A DNA stretch of 64,000 nt from Liolophura sinensis (lineage: Eukaryota > Mollusca > Polyplacophora > Chitonida > Chitonidae). A program made the translations under genes and the position numbers. Under the pieces are notes generated by a model that did no database searches, was not told the DNA's origin, and worked only from the letters and a program-made list of their open reading frames with translations. Location of the stretch: the NCBI RefSeq assembly GCF_032854445.1, contig NC_088305.1:751001-815000 (forward strand), in the 5' to 3' direction. Below are positions 11,187 through 24,469 of this stretch, piece by piece. Every line of letters starts with the position of its first letter. The first letter of the stretch is position 1.

Positions 11187-11705
11187 ACACCCGGACACCC
11201 CTTAGCATTGTTGTGACTGTAAACACGCCCAGGCCTCATCTGTCTGCAATGTTGTGACAGTAAGCTCCCCTAGGCCTCACCTCTTTGCATTGTTGTGACT
11301 GTAAGCACCCCTAGGTCTCACCTCTTTGCATTATTGCGACGCTACGCCTCGCCCTTTTGCATTGTTGTGACTGTAAACACCACCACGCCTCACCTCTTTG
11401 CATTATTGTGACTGTAAGCACCCCCAGGCCTCACCCCTTAGCAATGTTGTGACTGTAAGCACCCCCAGGCCTCACCCCTTAGCATTGTTGTGACTGTAAG
11501 CACCCCCTAGGCCTCACCCCTAAGCAATGTTGTGACTGTAAACACCCCCAGGCCTCGCCCCTTAGCATTGTTGTGATTCTAAGCACCCCCTAGGCCTCGC
11601 CCCTTTGCATTGTTGTGACTGTAAGCACGCCCAGGCCTCGCCCCTTAGCAATGTTGTGACTGTAAGCACCGCCAGGCCTCGCCCCTTTGCATTGTTGTGA
11701 CTGTG
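11187..11705. repeat. 41-42 bp minisatellite
   Basis: About twelve units built on GCATTGTTGTGACTGTAAGC plus ACCCCCAGGCCTCACCCCTTA. Units vary at CTTAGC versus TTTGC and by one or two C residues. The array ends exactly where the Rep-A sequence at 11,706 begins, so it may have grown from the edge of that element. Confidence 0.9.
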
Positions 11706-11841
11706 GTACAAAATGTGATAACCACACAGCATTTAGAGCAATTCTAGACTAGTGACGTGTAATAAAATGCAACTGACATAGATGCATCCACACCCCCATC
11801 CCACCTCCATCCCACCTCCACACACACGCACACGCACACGC

Positions 11842-11884
<43 letters not shown>

Positions 11885-12075
11885 TTCATCCAACTTAAGT
11901 CATGGTATTACTAGGGATGTGTACAATCTCACTGTTTAACCTAATACATAACGAGTTCGAATACAACTCTAACAGGTGAATTAACAAGGGGCTGGATTTC
12001 ACTGGTTACGTGTGAAAAATTTGCCGGCTATCACTAACACTGTCGTCGCTACTCTTGTTTGACTCCCTGTGGTGC
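11706..12075 (-). repeat. Rep-A copy interrupted by a CA microsatellite, minus strand
   Basis: Rep-A is an unnamed interspersed repeat of about 240-280 bp with ordered landmarks. In its own orientation these are GAGCAGCGACGACAGTGTGAT, a segment with GGTCACACGTAACCGGTGAAA, TTTTACCTCAGTTAAGAGTT, an internal CCATGG-like region, and a terminal GAGTAATTCTAG plus GTTGTCATCACA. This minus-strand copy shows both ends but is split by a (CA)n tract at about 11,818-11,880. No coding frame is shared among copies. Confidence 0.7.
11818..11880. repeat. (CA)n microsatellite
   Basis: An ACACGC/CACACA tract of about 60 bp, with impure CACGCA units at its left end. It lies inside the Rep-A copy. Confidence 0.95.
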
Positions 12076-12454
12076 ACGTCTTTAATTATACTAACTGTAA
12101 CCACCGTGGTCAGAGTTACATGTTGAAGAAATATAAGGGTTTCTGGAAAACAAAGAGCTACAGTTTGAGAGGTATACATTTACCAGTGTTTTATGTCCTC
12201 TTTGTGCAGAGACTCAAACTAAACCGTTCAGGGTTGTGTGTGGAGGGATTGAGCGAAATTAGGACCAAACGTGTTGACGGGTACATCTACTAGTGTTTGT
12301 GCACAGTCGGTCGAAACAAAATACTGATCAAAGTAGAAAGACTCCAAAGTATGCGGCTCAGGATGAAATTTTGCTTGGAAGAAATATAACGAAGAAATAG
12401 GTACATGATGTCCATCTTTTGAATCAGCAATAAATATATTCACAGTGTTTATCT

Positions 12455-12695
12455 ATCATTTATTAATTGTGATGACAACCCAGCATTTATAGTAATTTTA
12501 GAAAATGAAGCCATGGTGCTAGGGCCACGTAGGCTATTACTGTTGAAACATTTACATGGACAATTAGAATAAAACCCAGACTGAGGCAAGGTTTTATCGG
12601 TGACGTGTGACCATTTGCCAGCTGTCACACTATCGGGGCTACCTCTATGGTATAGTACATTATATCGCCAATGCACATTTTGTAAGCCCTGACAT
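12455..12695 (-). repeat. Rep-A copy, minus strand
   Basis: Complete-looking reverse copy: TGTGATGACAACCCAGCATT at the left, GCCATGGTGCTAGGGCC in the middle, ACAATTAGAATAAAACCCAG, then GACGTGTGACCATTTGCCAG and a terminal ACACTATCGGGGCTAC at the right. Compare 20,390-20,665 and 51,655-51,905. Confidence 0.75.
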
Positions 12696-14084
12696 AGGAT
12701 TGTGGTTTAGTACGGGCGCTCTGGTTTCCTTCAACAACAAAGCTGATCACGGGACACAAATTCTTATGTATTAAATAATAAAATAAATCAATAAATAATT
12801 CAAACGTATGCTATACAAAGCTGACATTTTCAACTTATCCTGGTGAGCAATCTGCCTTCCGTTGAACAGTCGAAAGGGCAAGAGAAGTGATAGCATTTAA
12901 AAAACCATTAGTACAGCTGGTCGTGGAAGCTTGCATGTTTCGCTATCTGTAGCTGACCACAAGGTCCCTTGGACATTTACAGGCATTCATCATCCCAAGC
13001 AATCCGATTATGAGGTGACAATCTAGCCACCGACGGTCGGACCGTGTAGAGAATTATTTTGTTCATGTTTAGAGCTTAATGGCTCATTTGCGCCATTTCA
13101 TGCCTGCTTGCCTCCCTTTCGCCCCCATTCCCCCTCTTAAGTACCACACAAGTCCTAATGAATTGAGTCTAATGAATTGTCATCATAGTCCTGGTTTTCA
13201 GTCGAAATCTTGCGTTTTTGGTTACAAATTTATAATAAGCAATATGTACTCGCAGATTGCATTTATCATATTGCCGAAATCCAATATAACAAGCACCAGA
13301 AAGCCGTTATTGTGGACACCAATTTTAACATCTTCTCAAAAGAAGTTTTTTGATGAAGCCAGTATGTAAATGCAGGACATCGAATGGGATGGCAGTAATT
13401 GCCAATAAATCAAAATAATTTACTGAAGAAAAGTACGAGCGAAAAGCGAATTGGAGATAATTGTGTTAGTATAGGAGTCTATCCGAACTCATGAATCATT
13501 TGCAAATATTGTACCTTCATCAAATCAAGAAATGAATCTATGAATGGTTATAATTTTACGCCACAAATTGGCAACAAATCAGCAATTTCGTGACAAGCAT
13601 ATATGAATAATAGGGAACAGAGAACATACACGTAGAGCAGCTTGAGTGCAGTTCTTGCTCGCTCCCTGTCGTTTGGGGGAAAGAAGTTTGTCAAAAACCT
13701 GGCAATTGGCGGTGGGACGGTCCGGTTTCCTGTACTCAGGATTTCTTGCTTTCTTGGAAGGCAAAGTGGTTGAGTCACTAAGTCATTGCTTACTGCCGTA
13801 CATCCCCCGTACAAAGCTGTTTCAAAGAAAAATCACTATGACGACACAAGGACAGGGCCGTGGTCCAGTTCTTAAAGTCACTTTCCTTGAAGAGGGCCGG
13901 GGCACACGCCACGGAATCAAAACCGGCCTAAGGGATTCGTAGATTCCTCCGCTTTGACTGCTTGCTGGGCACATGTACCAAAAAAAGGACAGCCGTCTTT
14001 TAAAAAATTACATATATGTGTATAAAGTGAATGTCTTCTGATGCTTCGTAATACAGCTTATTAAACAATCAAAACCTTGATGTA
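12696..14084. other. Unassigned non-coding DNA
   Basis: No recognisable gene. Frames on both strands at 13,548-13,942 overlap each other and show no domain. Confidence 0.35.
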
Positions 14085-14265
14085 GTACGGCAGATATCAT
14101 TTAGATACAGTGCTGGTACGGTACTTCAGCGGTACAATGAAAATTTTGAAATAGTACGGCAGACATCATTTTGATACAGTGCTGGCATTGTATCTCAGCG
14201 GTACAATTAAAACCTTGAAGTAGTACGGCAGACACCATATAGACACAGTGCTAGTACGGTACGTG
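14085..14265. repeat. About 69-bp tandem repeat, 2.6 copies
   Basis: Three successive AGTACGGCAGA(T/C)A(T/C)CAT segments, each followed by GATACAGTGCTGG-like and CAGCGGTACAAT-like segments. Copy three is incomplete. Confidence 0.8.
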
Positions 14266-15534
14266 AACAGTAAAATTTGTATGTTCACGTCAAAGCTGTA
14301 TTGTAACGGATTTACCCAGTATGTGTAGGGACAGCCCGAGGGTTATTCCATTGTATGCGAGACTCATTGTTTGCGAAACTCGCATACTGTTGTGCGATGT
14401 CCTGCGTATAATGATACTGATCAGACAACGTTTTAATCCGAATCTCCGTGGTTACTGTTGGGAAAGGTATCAGCTGTAGCAGCCACAGGGCACAGTTCTA
14501 AAACCCAGCTCTAAACAAGTGTCGGTTAACAGTAGATAAACGAGATAGGATCGCATAGGTAGGGAGCATGGGAACACAAGGAAAATTGTCACCAAATGTA
14601 GACATAACTTGGATCTTATCCAGAAGACATCATCTATAGCCTACCATACGCCTAGTTAACCTATACAATGCATTAGTGGAAGAGTACATGCCATTTCCCC
14701 TAATTTACCTTACATGAGCCTGTGGTTCCTGTATCAGCCTTGAAAGACCGAGAAGCCTTCGCAAATCCTCTCCAGAACCGAAAAGCCGCTTAATAAAGGC
14801 CGCAGAATGACGCTAGGAAGTAAAAACGAAGGAAGGCCAAACGGTGTCTAGAACGCTTTGCTCAGTATGTCAGTCTTCATGCACTGATTTAACGTCGCGG
14901 TATTACCAACATTGCTAGCCCGTGTTTAATCATATCAGGCGAGGGAATTTGACGTTCTCAAGAGCACGACAGCACTCGCATACAGATAAATTCAACACCA
15001 GACAGAATCCTTTTGACCCCAATCAGGAACGAACGGCAGGTTTGATTTCTGCCCGGATGGCCATGAGAAGCGAACACAACGGTGTTCACTGACCAACAAT
15101 GACCCGTGTATTGACTCTCTTTGATTCGTTTTAAGGGGGAAATTCCTGGACCATTGTTAAAGTGATTGGCCGTCAGACGAGTTTTTTCCAGGTCATGTGA
15201 CAATCATGTTGGCTACATCTAACGGACTAACATCGAATGCTCTCTAGCAACATGTGTCTGTAACACATAGTAACCCCTCTCGGAGGACTCTGGACGTCAA
15301 AATAATGGTTCCATTTTTAGTTTACTATACTATACTGTTGATTAGATTGCCAGATGCAATGTTCCTGGCATGTTTTTTTTTATCCCATCGCAATCATCCG
15401 AGGGGATGGATAAGCCTAATTACCCTGATTAAAATCATACTTTTGTAGACGTCTAGAAAATTGTAACGGACTAAAGTGGAACATACACTATTGAGGCCTT
15501 AAGATACAATATAAAAAGCATACTACGTACAGAT
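14266..15534. other. Unassigned non-coding DNA
   Basis: No recognisable gene or repeat. The short frames at 14,958-15,203 and 15,254-15,448 have no supporting feature. Confidence 0.35.
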
Positions 15535-15700
15535 TAAAACAAGTACAGCGACGAGAGTGTTATAGTTAGCAAACGGTCACACGTAACCGGTGAAATCCTA
15601 CGTTTGCCAATTCAGTTGAGTTAAGAGTTTATTCTAACTAGTAATGCAAATGCTTAACTGTAAACTTATATAGTCTCCCTAGCATCTTGGGGTAAACAAA
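15535..15700 (+). repeat. Rep-A copy, plus strand, 3' part decayed
   Basis: Contains ACAGCGACGAGAGTGTTATA, GGTCACACGTAACCGGTGAA and GTTAAGAGTTTATTCTAACT in family order. The distal half is not clear. Confidence 0.7.
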
Positions 15701-18474
15701 ATTTGGTACAAAACAGTCTGTGACGTTAACAGCAATTTGTAAGACGTCACTGACTCAAATTTACTTAGATGACAATAATAGAAGACATCAGGGTCTATTA
15801 GTCAGCCAGTATTTTAGATAGAACATAATATATCTACAACCACTACTTTTGGCACCAACTACTACCAACTTGAAAAGTATTAAGTTCCAATCCAGATCTC
15901 CGTGTCAGGTAGAAATCACCTTGGATATAACACAAACACTCGCGAAGGCCGCAAAAAATCTTGTCTAAGTGTGACTCCACACTCTTAGCACACACTTAAC
16001 ACAAAAACACAGGGTCTGTAAATGTCAGAGTTTCCCGTTTGAGATGTTTCGTATTCTATCTAAAATGACAGCTGTATATCGACATTAAAAGGAACACATC
16101 CATGGTTTACCTGAAACCATGATACTATTCCTTAGTAGTTTCTCCAGCAACCGTTTTGAATGCATGGCAGGAAAAAAAGGCACCCCGACTTTTCCTTTTT
16201 TCCTGCATTGCTAATCAAGTCTGGAGAGCTGACGCAATTCTTCATCAATTATTTCCCGTCTAACACTATATGATATCGACATGCGTCTCGGAACAGATGC
16301 CCTGGAGCAAAAAAAAACAAAAAAAAACAATAGCTCAAGGAGCAAAGAAATACAGGGTATAATATCCGCCATATCACTGATTTATGGGTATATTTGTGCA
16401 ATCAAGAAGGCTTAGTTACGGATATTTCCAAGATGGCAAAGAGAAAAGATCATTCTATTAACGGTTTACGGATTGATTTACTACCGTAACAAAAAGCAAA
16501 ATCAGGTTTCTTGGGTGAATTTACGTCCTCCTTGGGCAGACTATGCGTCCGAATATACTGGAGTAGAACGCGGACAATTCATCTTTTTGCATGATGACAT
16601 TTTTTCATAAACGTGTCGAATTTATGTACTGTGATACAGCATCACTTATCGGGTAATCGTCTTTATGACAGGCTACGTACAATGCCTTACTCCAGGAAGG
16701 TTTGTTGCATTTAAAGTACAGATTTTGTTTGCAATTTCTTTAACCCGTGATACTCGAGTCATCTCCTTCGCACAACACCAATGCACCACACCGCATTTCT
16801 TCTGACATACGACATAAGCGGCACCAGCTCGTATTATTTCATTTTTATTAAATATCAACAAACTGTCCATCAGAGGAAAAACAATAGCCAAAAGTAAAAC
16901 AAATATGTATTCTTATGAAAACAAATGTAAGGAAAGGCTAAAAAATACACCAAAACGAAACGGTAACGATTATTGGTTTTAGTTGGATACCACAAAATAG
17001 TTCTCCAACTCGTTCTACATCTCTTAAGTTTGGCGAAGTAAGCACTGTAATACAACAACACTGACCACAAATAACGTGTCATTATTTTGGACTGCATCAG
17101 TACTTTTGTGAGTGAAGATATTTTAGTGCACTGCTTAATTCTTTAACTAATAAAGCATTGTCATACATGAAAAGAACGTCATGCCTTTTATACAGCGGGC
17201 ATGGCAATCTTCGGGGCTATATCACAGCATTTGTAATTGGCAATTTCCTTCTATTAGGATAATAAATATATTTCTTGGCGTGACATAACAGCAGCGAGAT
17301 AAAATGTAGTCAAGAGAAGTAATTTGCGGACGGATTACTGCTTTTTCATCCAACGATCGCAAGAATTTGTTCTTGACAGTGACGCCGAAAGATCGTCAAT
17401 CTTGTGCCCAACTGGAAAGCCCTCAAAGAGCCTTCCTGGACGGCCATTCTGCAATGAGTATCGGAAATAAAATTAGGACTTGTACTAAGACAGCTGGATG
17501 TATGGTCTTATAGACTGTCAGGGCATCTCTTGACACTCACACTGCTACGTGGAGCTTGTCTAAATGCAAGGCTATCGACCCCATGATCAATCTTCGTGCG
17601 CACGGAGCGGGTCAGTGAGGGATTTTTACTTACGGTAATTTCTTGGCATAACCAGCAAGACAGCTTGAGATGGAGTGCAAGAGGTTTCAGTGTTCCAGAC
17701 TGGGACAGATCGCCTTCTTGGCACGTTCGCCTTGTTCAGTCAAACCAAATAAGTACTCAATAGATAACGACTCGCTGGAAGGTCCGTCTTAATATCTCTG
17801 GAATATCCGCCAACTTCCCTGCCAGATAGACGCTGTTCTGTTCACTAAATAAGCAATCATCTAGTTCGTGATGAAAACCTATGATCGGTCAGACACTGGA
17901 CAGGACCGAGGTCGTTCCTGGTTGAATCAGGCTGCGCTATAACCTATGCATGTGGTGACTGGTTACTAGATACAACGTGGTACTAATGACAGCTTGTTTT
18001 GTATACAAGAAAATATATGTACACATCCCCAAATCCAAGAGGACAATGCCGTACATCGTTTTACCCTAAGGTAGACATTTAAACATCCCGGATCGCCGCC
18101 GCAATGTAACAGATCAGAGTTCTAGTCCAGAACAAGCTGTTCACAAATGGATATCAAAACCCGTGATTACTTGTTTCCGTAAAGTTGAGAAAGACAAGCA
18201 TCTAGTAATCATGAAGGCAGGACTGTTCACAAAAAATATCCTGACTCCGGATTTAGACAAGGATAGCCACCATCATAAAATGGATAGGTGTATGTAGGGA
18301 CGCCAAGATGTACTGACAGTTTCAGCAAAATCTTTATATTGAGTCTTGATTACAGCTGCTGATAAACATTTCACAACAAAAAGAGAATCGATTAATAATT
18401 TCCTGGATCCGAGTCAAATGATAAATAGATTGGTGTTTTTCTCAAGGCCATGTCTTGTACGAAATGCCATGGAA
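15701..18474. other. Unassigned non-coding DNA
   Basis: About 2.8 kb without a recognisable gene, repeat or RNA. The minus-strand frames at 16,673-17,097 are short and lack features. Confidence 0.35.
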
Positions 18475-19580
18475 ATCCGCCTATAACATTTTCCGCTAAG
18501 CTGCAGACAAACACGAAGACAAATGGCAGACAGACACAGATATATAACATTTCCCACTAAGATACCGACAAACACGAAGACAAATGGCAGACAGACACAT
18601 ATACATAACATTTCCCACTAAGATACAGACAAACACGGAGACAAATGGCAGACAGACACATATACATAACATTTCCCACTAAGATACAGACAAACACGAA
18701 GACAACTGGCAGACAGACACATATACATAACATTTCCCACTAAGATGCAGACAAACACGGAGACAAATGGCAGACAGACACATATACATAACATTTCCCA
18801 CTAAGATACAGACAAACACTGAGACAAATGGCAGACAGACACAGATACATAACATTTCCCGTTAAGCTGCAGACAAACACGGAGACAAATGGCAGACAGA
18901 CACAGATACATAACATTTCCCACTAAGATACAGACAAACACTGAGACAAATGGCAGACAGACACATATACATAACATTTCCCGCTAAGATACAGAAAAAC
19001 ACGAAGACAAATGGCAGACAGGCACATATACATAACATTTCCCACTAAGATACAGACAAACACTGAGACAAATGGCAGACATACACATATACATAACATT
19101 TCCCGTTAAGCTGAAGACAAACAAGGAGACAAATGGCAGACAGACACAGATACATAACATTTCCCACTAAGATGCAGACAAACACGGTGACAAATGGCAG
19201 ACAGACACAGATACATAACATTTCCCACTAAGATAAAGACAAACACTGAGACAATTGGTAGACAGACACATATACATAACATTTCCCACTAAGATACAGA
19301 CAAACACGGAGACAAATGGCAGACAGACACAAATACATAACATTTCCCACTAAGATGCAGACAAACACGAAGAAAAATGGCAGACAGACACAGATACATA
19401 AAATTTCCCACTAAGATACAGACAAACACAAAGACAAATGGCAGACAGACACATATACATAACATTTCCCACTAAGATGCAGACAAACACGAAGACAAAT
19501 GGCAGACAGACAGAGATACATAACATTTCCCGTTAAGCTGCAGACAAACACGGAGACAAATGGCAGACAGACACAGATGC
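18475..19580. repeat. 61-bp minisatellite, about 18 copies
   Basis: Unit landmarks are ATACATAACATTTCCCACTA, AGATACAGACAAACACGGAG and ACAAATGGCAGACAGACACA, with a period of 61 bp read from successive positions 18,601, 18,662, 18,723 and 18,784. Two unit variants alternate irregularly: CACTAAGATACAG and CGTTAAGCTGCAG. The minus-strand frame at 19,472-19,906 runs from unique sequence into this array and is not a convincing gene. Confidence 0.93.
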
Positions 19581-19647
19581 AGACAAATCAGCAGAGGCCA
19601 AAGCACAATCTCCTTGGCACAGATAGTAAACCGACAAGAGACGATAA

Positions 19648-19752
19648 TGTTTAATACTCTTACATGTTGAAGCCCGTGTGCAATACTGCTTGTTAAGCAC
19701 CTATGCAAATATATATACGTTAGCCATGCAAGCAGTATTGAGAGTATTAAAC
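19648..19752. repeat. Imperfect palindrome
   Basis: The left arm GTTTAATACTCT plus CAATACTGCTTG is complementary to the right arm CAAGCAGTATTG plus AGAGTATTAAAC. An extra segment of about 24 bp bulges in the left arm and a loop of about 30 bp contains ATATATATACG. It could form a hairpin, and its nature is unknown. Confidence 0.7.
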
Positions 19753-20389
19753 ACAGTAGATATACGATAGAAAATGACATAAAACTATGCGGTACAGACT
19801 CGGAAAACTGATAACACATTGCTGATGTATTAGTCAGCTGGAAATGGGACATTTCTATTTGTTTGAGTATTGCTGTCTCCCCAACAATTCTTTTTAATTT
19901 ATGCATTCTTACGGTATCAGTAACACATATGTAAAAGGCTGAAGGATGTGAAACGTTCAGTTGCAGTATATCTTCATATCTTCTTCATTCAAATAACTGC
20001 ACTTGAGGACAACAAAGGTTAGGAAACAAAAGCAACATGCCAACATACTTATTCGATTCATATAAACAACATCCTTTCTTTAATTTATCTTCACATGAGA
20101 AAAAAGTACCTAAGATATTGTATTTATGGTATGTTGTACGACTATGTATTCTAAATGTGTCATGGTTTACTGTTTGAAACTTTTTATTTTTACATCACTA
20201 CTCTCTGAACATTCTATGCCTACATTTCTGGGCTTTCTCCCTTTATCTGTGGAATTAAAACATAACTATACTATTGACAGAGTAAAAATGTAAAGTTAAG
20301 ATTAACCGCCTAACCCCTGCAATCCTCCCTCCCACCCCCAACGTTGGTATTTACATTGACTTTTTAATCCAATTCTGTATTTCTCAAGT
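19753..20389. other. Unassigned AT-rich DNA
   Basis: No recognisable gene or repeat. Confidence 0.35.
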
Positions 20390-20665
20390 ATATTAAATGC
20401 GAGGACAATAATACAGCATCTTGAGTAATTTTAGATCAGTGACATATTGCGGTTAACATCACTGCATTTCTTTTAGCTAATTTTGTTTAAACCATGGTTC
20501 TAGGGAGTGAATAATTTGCAACGTTTTACTCATTTATATGAGCAGTAAAAATATACAGCTAAGTGTTGTAAATTAACCTCCACGTTTCCACGTTTCACCT
20601 GTTACTTGTGACCCTGTGCCAGCTATCACACTTTCGTCGCTGCTCTGTGTTTATTCACTATGCTG
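20390..20665 (-). repeat. Rep-A copy, minus strand
   Basis: Reverse copy with the ACAGCATCTTGAGTAATTTT end on the left, AAACCATGGTTCTAGGGAG in the middle, and GCCAGCTATCACACTTTCGT plus CGCTGCTCTG at the right end. Confidence 0.75.
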
Positions 20666-20764
20666 TTGTCTTCTATACTGGCTTTGCCAAATGGGATACA
20701 ATAAGCATATTTTTATAGCAAAGTTGACAATTTAACATCTTGAATCTCGAAATCTGAGCGGCAC

Positions 20765-21730
20765 TCTATTTAGCGCAGTACTGAGTGGTACCGTTTGTAT
20801 TTTACAGCTGAGTGCATAAAACTGCGCAGGGCGGTATTTAGCGCATTGTTGAGTGGTAACCCTAAAACTAAGCAGGGCAGTATTTAGCGCAATGTTGAGT
20901 GGAAACCCTAAAACTGAACAGGGCAGTATTTAGCGCAATGTTGAGTGGTAACCCTAAAACTGAGCAGGGCGGTGTTTAGCACAATGTTAAGTGGTAACCC
21001 TAAATCTGAGCAGGGCGGTATTCAGAGCAATGTTGAGTGGTAGCCCTAAAACTGAGCAGGGCGGTATTTAGCACAATGTTGAGTGGTAACCCTAAAACTG
21101 AGCAGGGCGGTATTCAGAGCAATGTTGAGTGGTAACCCTAAAACTGACCAGAGCGGTATTTAGCGCAATGTTGAGTGGTAACCCTAAAACTGAGCAGGGC
21201 AGTATTAAGCACAATGTTGAGTGGTAACCCTAAAACTGAGCAGGGCAGTATTTAGCACAATGTTGAGTGGTAACCCTAAAACTGAGCAGGGCAGTATTTA
21301 GCACAATGTTGAGTGGTAACCCTAAAACTGAGCAGGGCGGTATTCAGAGCAATGTTGAGTGGTAACCCTAAAACTGAGCAGGGCGGTATTCAGGGCAATG
21401 TTGAGTGGTAACCCTAAAACTGAGCAGGGCGGTATTCAGAGCAATGTTGAGTGGTAACCCTAAAACTGAGCAGGGCGGTATTCAGAGCAATGTTGAGTGA
21501 TAACCCTAAAACTGAGCAGGGCAGTATTTAGCACAATGTTGAGTGGTGACCCTAAAACTGAGCAGGGCGGTATTCAGAGCAATGTTGAGTGGTAACCCTA
21601 AAACTGAGCAGGGCGGTATTCAGGGCAATGTTGAGTGGTAACCCTAAAACTGACCAGGCGGTATTCAGAGCAGTGCTGGATGATATACAGTTTGCACTTT
21701 ACAGGACGATATTTAGTAGAATGTTGGGTG
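20765..21730. repeat. 46-bp minisatellite, about 20 copies
   Basis: Unit landmarks are GAGCAGGGCGGTATT, then CAGAGCAATGTTGAGTGGT and AACCCTAAAACT. Two main variants occur (TTTAGCACAATG and TTCAGAGCAATG). Each unit includes TAACCCTAA, which only by chance resembles 1.5 units of the TTAGGG telomere repeat. Degenerate edge units continue to about 21,830. Confidence 0.93.
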
Positions 21731-22267
21731 GTACAGTTTGAACTTTACGCTTGTGCAGGTAAATCTGAGCAGGACAATGTTTAGTAGAATGCTGGGTGGT
21801 ACAGTTTGCACTTTACAGCTAAGCAAGTGAAATGAGCAGGTTGTGTTTCATCACCCTCAAAAGTACAATTCATATGTCAGTGCTCGTCGCCAATTTTTCT
21901 GGATAACCCACTCCCCGGACAAGTGTTAAAGTGTTGGAGAATTTGGCCGGCATATGGTCGCAGCTGCTCCACCCGGCATGAATTCGTCAACAGCTTATAT
22001 CATTGCCCTTTTCGACAAAACTGGAATAGGGAATACTACAATATTTGCTTATGTATATATTGACACCATGTCTGGACGTTCAATTATGCCGCACAAGCCT
22101 GGTATTGGGGGAGGTGATTACAGTGACCGCATGCATGGCTGTGGCCTGAAAGTCGGAGCATCGATCTGGTAAGGTAGGCACCCAGGATAATAAATAAAAC
22201 TTGGCAATTTCCCAAACTTGAAGGGCAGTCTGAACAAGCACTCATCAGAACTAATGGTTGACGCAGA

Positions 22268-23705
22268 GTCAGTTTGCTGTGACTGGATAGGGTGTCATGT
22301 CAGCTGTGACTGGATAGAGTGTGATGTCTGCTGTGACTGGATAGGGTGTTATGTCTGCTGTGACTGGAGAGGGCGAAATGTCTGTGGTGACTGGATGGAG
22401 TGTCATGTCTGCGGTGACTGGAGAGGGTGTTATGTTTGCTGTGACTGGAGAGGGTGTCATGTCTGCTGTCACTGCATAGGGCGTCATGTTCTCTGTGACT
22501 GGAGAGGGTGTTATGTCTGCTGTGACTGGAGAGGGTGTCATGTCTGCGGTGACTGGAGAGGGTGTTATGTCTGCTGTGAATGGAGCTGTAACCAGAGAGG
22601 TGTCATGTCTACTGTGACTGGAGAGGGTGTCATGTCTGCTGTGATAGATACGGTGTCATGTCTGCTGTGACTGAATAGGGTGTCATGTCTGTTGTGACTG
22701 GAGAGGGCGAAATGTCTGTGGTGACTGGATAGAGTGTCATGTCTGCGGTGACCGTAGAGGGCGTCATGTCTGCTGTGACTGCAGAGGGTGGTATATCTGC
22801 TGTGAATGGAGAGGGTGTCATGTCTGCTGTGACTGGAGCTGTGACTAGAGAGGTATCATGTCTGCTGTGACTGGAGAGGGTGTCATGTCTGCTGTGACTG
22901 GAGAGGCTGTCATGCCTGCTGTGATTGGAGCTGTGACTGGAGAGGGAGTCACGTATGCTGTGATAGGGTGTCATGTCTGCTGTACACTGGAGAGGGAGTC
23001 ACGTCTGCTGTGATAGATAGGGTGTCATGTCTGCTGTGACTGGAGAGGGAGTAATGTCTGCTGCTACTGGAGAGGGTGTCATGTCTGTTGTGATTGGAGC
23101 TGTGACTGGAGAGGGAGTCAAGTCTGCTGTGATAGATAGGGTGTCATGTCTGCTGTACACTGGAGAGGGCGTCATGTCTGCTGTGACTGGAGAGGGAGTC
23201 ACGTCTGCTGTGATAGATAGGGCGTCATGTCTGCTGTGACTGTATAGGGCGTCATGTCTGCTGTGACTGGAGAGGGTGTCATGTCTGCTGTGATAGATAG
23301 GGTGTCATGTCTGCTGTACACTGGAGAGGGCGTCATGTCTGCTGTGACTGAAGAGGGTGTCATGTCTGCTGTGACTGGATAGGGTGTCATGTCTGCTGCG
23401 AGTGGAGAGGGTGTCCTGCCTGCTGTGATTGGAACTGTGACTGGAGAGGGAGTCACGTCTGCTGTGATAGATAGGGTGCCATGTCTGCTGTACACTGTCT
23501 GCTGTGACTGGAGAGGGACTCACGTCTGCTGTGATAGATAGGGTGTCATGTCTGCTGTACACTGTCTGCTGTGACTGGAGAGGGAGTCACGTCTGCTGTG
23601 ATAGATAGGGTGTCATGTCTGCTGCGACTGGACAGTTTGTCATGTCTGCTGTGACTGGAGAGGGTGTCATGTCTGCTGTGATAGATAGGGTGTCATGTCT
23701 ACTGT
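22268..23705. repeat. 27-bp minisatellite with higher-order structure
   Basis: Basic unit about 27 bp: GTCATGTCTGCTGTGACTGG plus AGAGGGT. Longer composite units recur with TGTGATAGATAGGGTGTCAT and CTGTACACTGGAGAGGG, and with CTGTGATTGGAGCTGTGACT, giving a local higher-order pattern in the second half. Because 27 is divisible by three, long repetitive frames appear on both strands (nine-residue repeats such as GVMSAVTGE and MTPSPVTAD). These are by-products and I do not call a protein. Confidence 0.92.
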
Positions 23706-24469
23706 TTCCAGGGATAGGCAGCACTATGAGCCAATGGAGAAATAATTATGAAATGGACCGTATTTGTCACAGCGTCAGGTATTTGGAAACCAATAGAAGA
23801 TGTGTGTTTGAGAATCTAAATATTGTTCGTGGTGTCCAGATGTGAATGCATGGTCATGTAAATAGTATATATATTTACAGCATGTCCAACAATCTACATT
23901 ACTTTAAAAAATAAACCTGGGAATAGTGTTTTGTAGTTATATTTTGAGAAAATGTTTACTCTCAACACACATGTGTCTAATTTACATAACGGCGGTCAGG
24001 CTGGCGGTGGAGGACAAATGATATACGAGTAAAAAGCAAGTGCAGAGACAGTAATGTTTTATTGAACGAAAAATGATTTTCATCTACCTTTACGCAGATA
24101 TATGTAACGACTGTCAGGTCACTTATCATCTAATCCACGCGACCTAAAAATAGGTGGTTCGGACCACACGAAGTTCTGGCTGCATTGTCTCCCCTCTCGC
24201 CAAAACTTCACAACTGACACGGAAGCGACGGGTTGCTCTAAGGATTTGGCATCACTTGCTTAATGAAACTAACTGTCCACTATCACTCCTCGGAACGAAT
24301 ATGTTCTCATTTGCATCAAACCTGAACACAATACGCACACGCAAAAAGTCGCTTCGTTTATAAAGTGGGAATTAAGCACTCGGATTCATTGTCTTTAGCG
24401 GATGAGAGCGAAGTAAAAAGCCAGTTTCAGTGGAAGATACAAATATTTTGGCAAGGTACGAGTTCCCAA
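23706..24469. other. Unassigned non-coding DNA
   Basis: No recognisable gene. The frame at 24,154-24,363 has no supporting feature. Confidence 0.35.

Noticed and set aside
19472-19906. 144-codon minus-strand frame with hydrophobic stretches
   Set aside because: Its C-terminal third is the 61-bp satellite read in frame and the rest spans the palindrome. No family resemblance was found.
20765-21730. Interstitial telomere repeats (TAACCCTAA in each 46-bp unit)
   Set aside because: Only one and a half telomere-like units per 46 bp, always in the same unit context. It is a chance word inside a minisatellite.
22218-23562. Long Cys-rich and Thr/Pro-rich repetitive frames on both strands
   Set aside because: They are read through a 27-bp minisatellite, whose unit is divisible by three, so open frames arise on both strands automatically. 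No start context or domain supports them.
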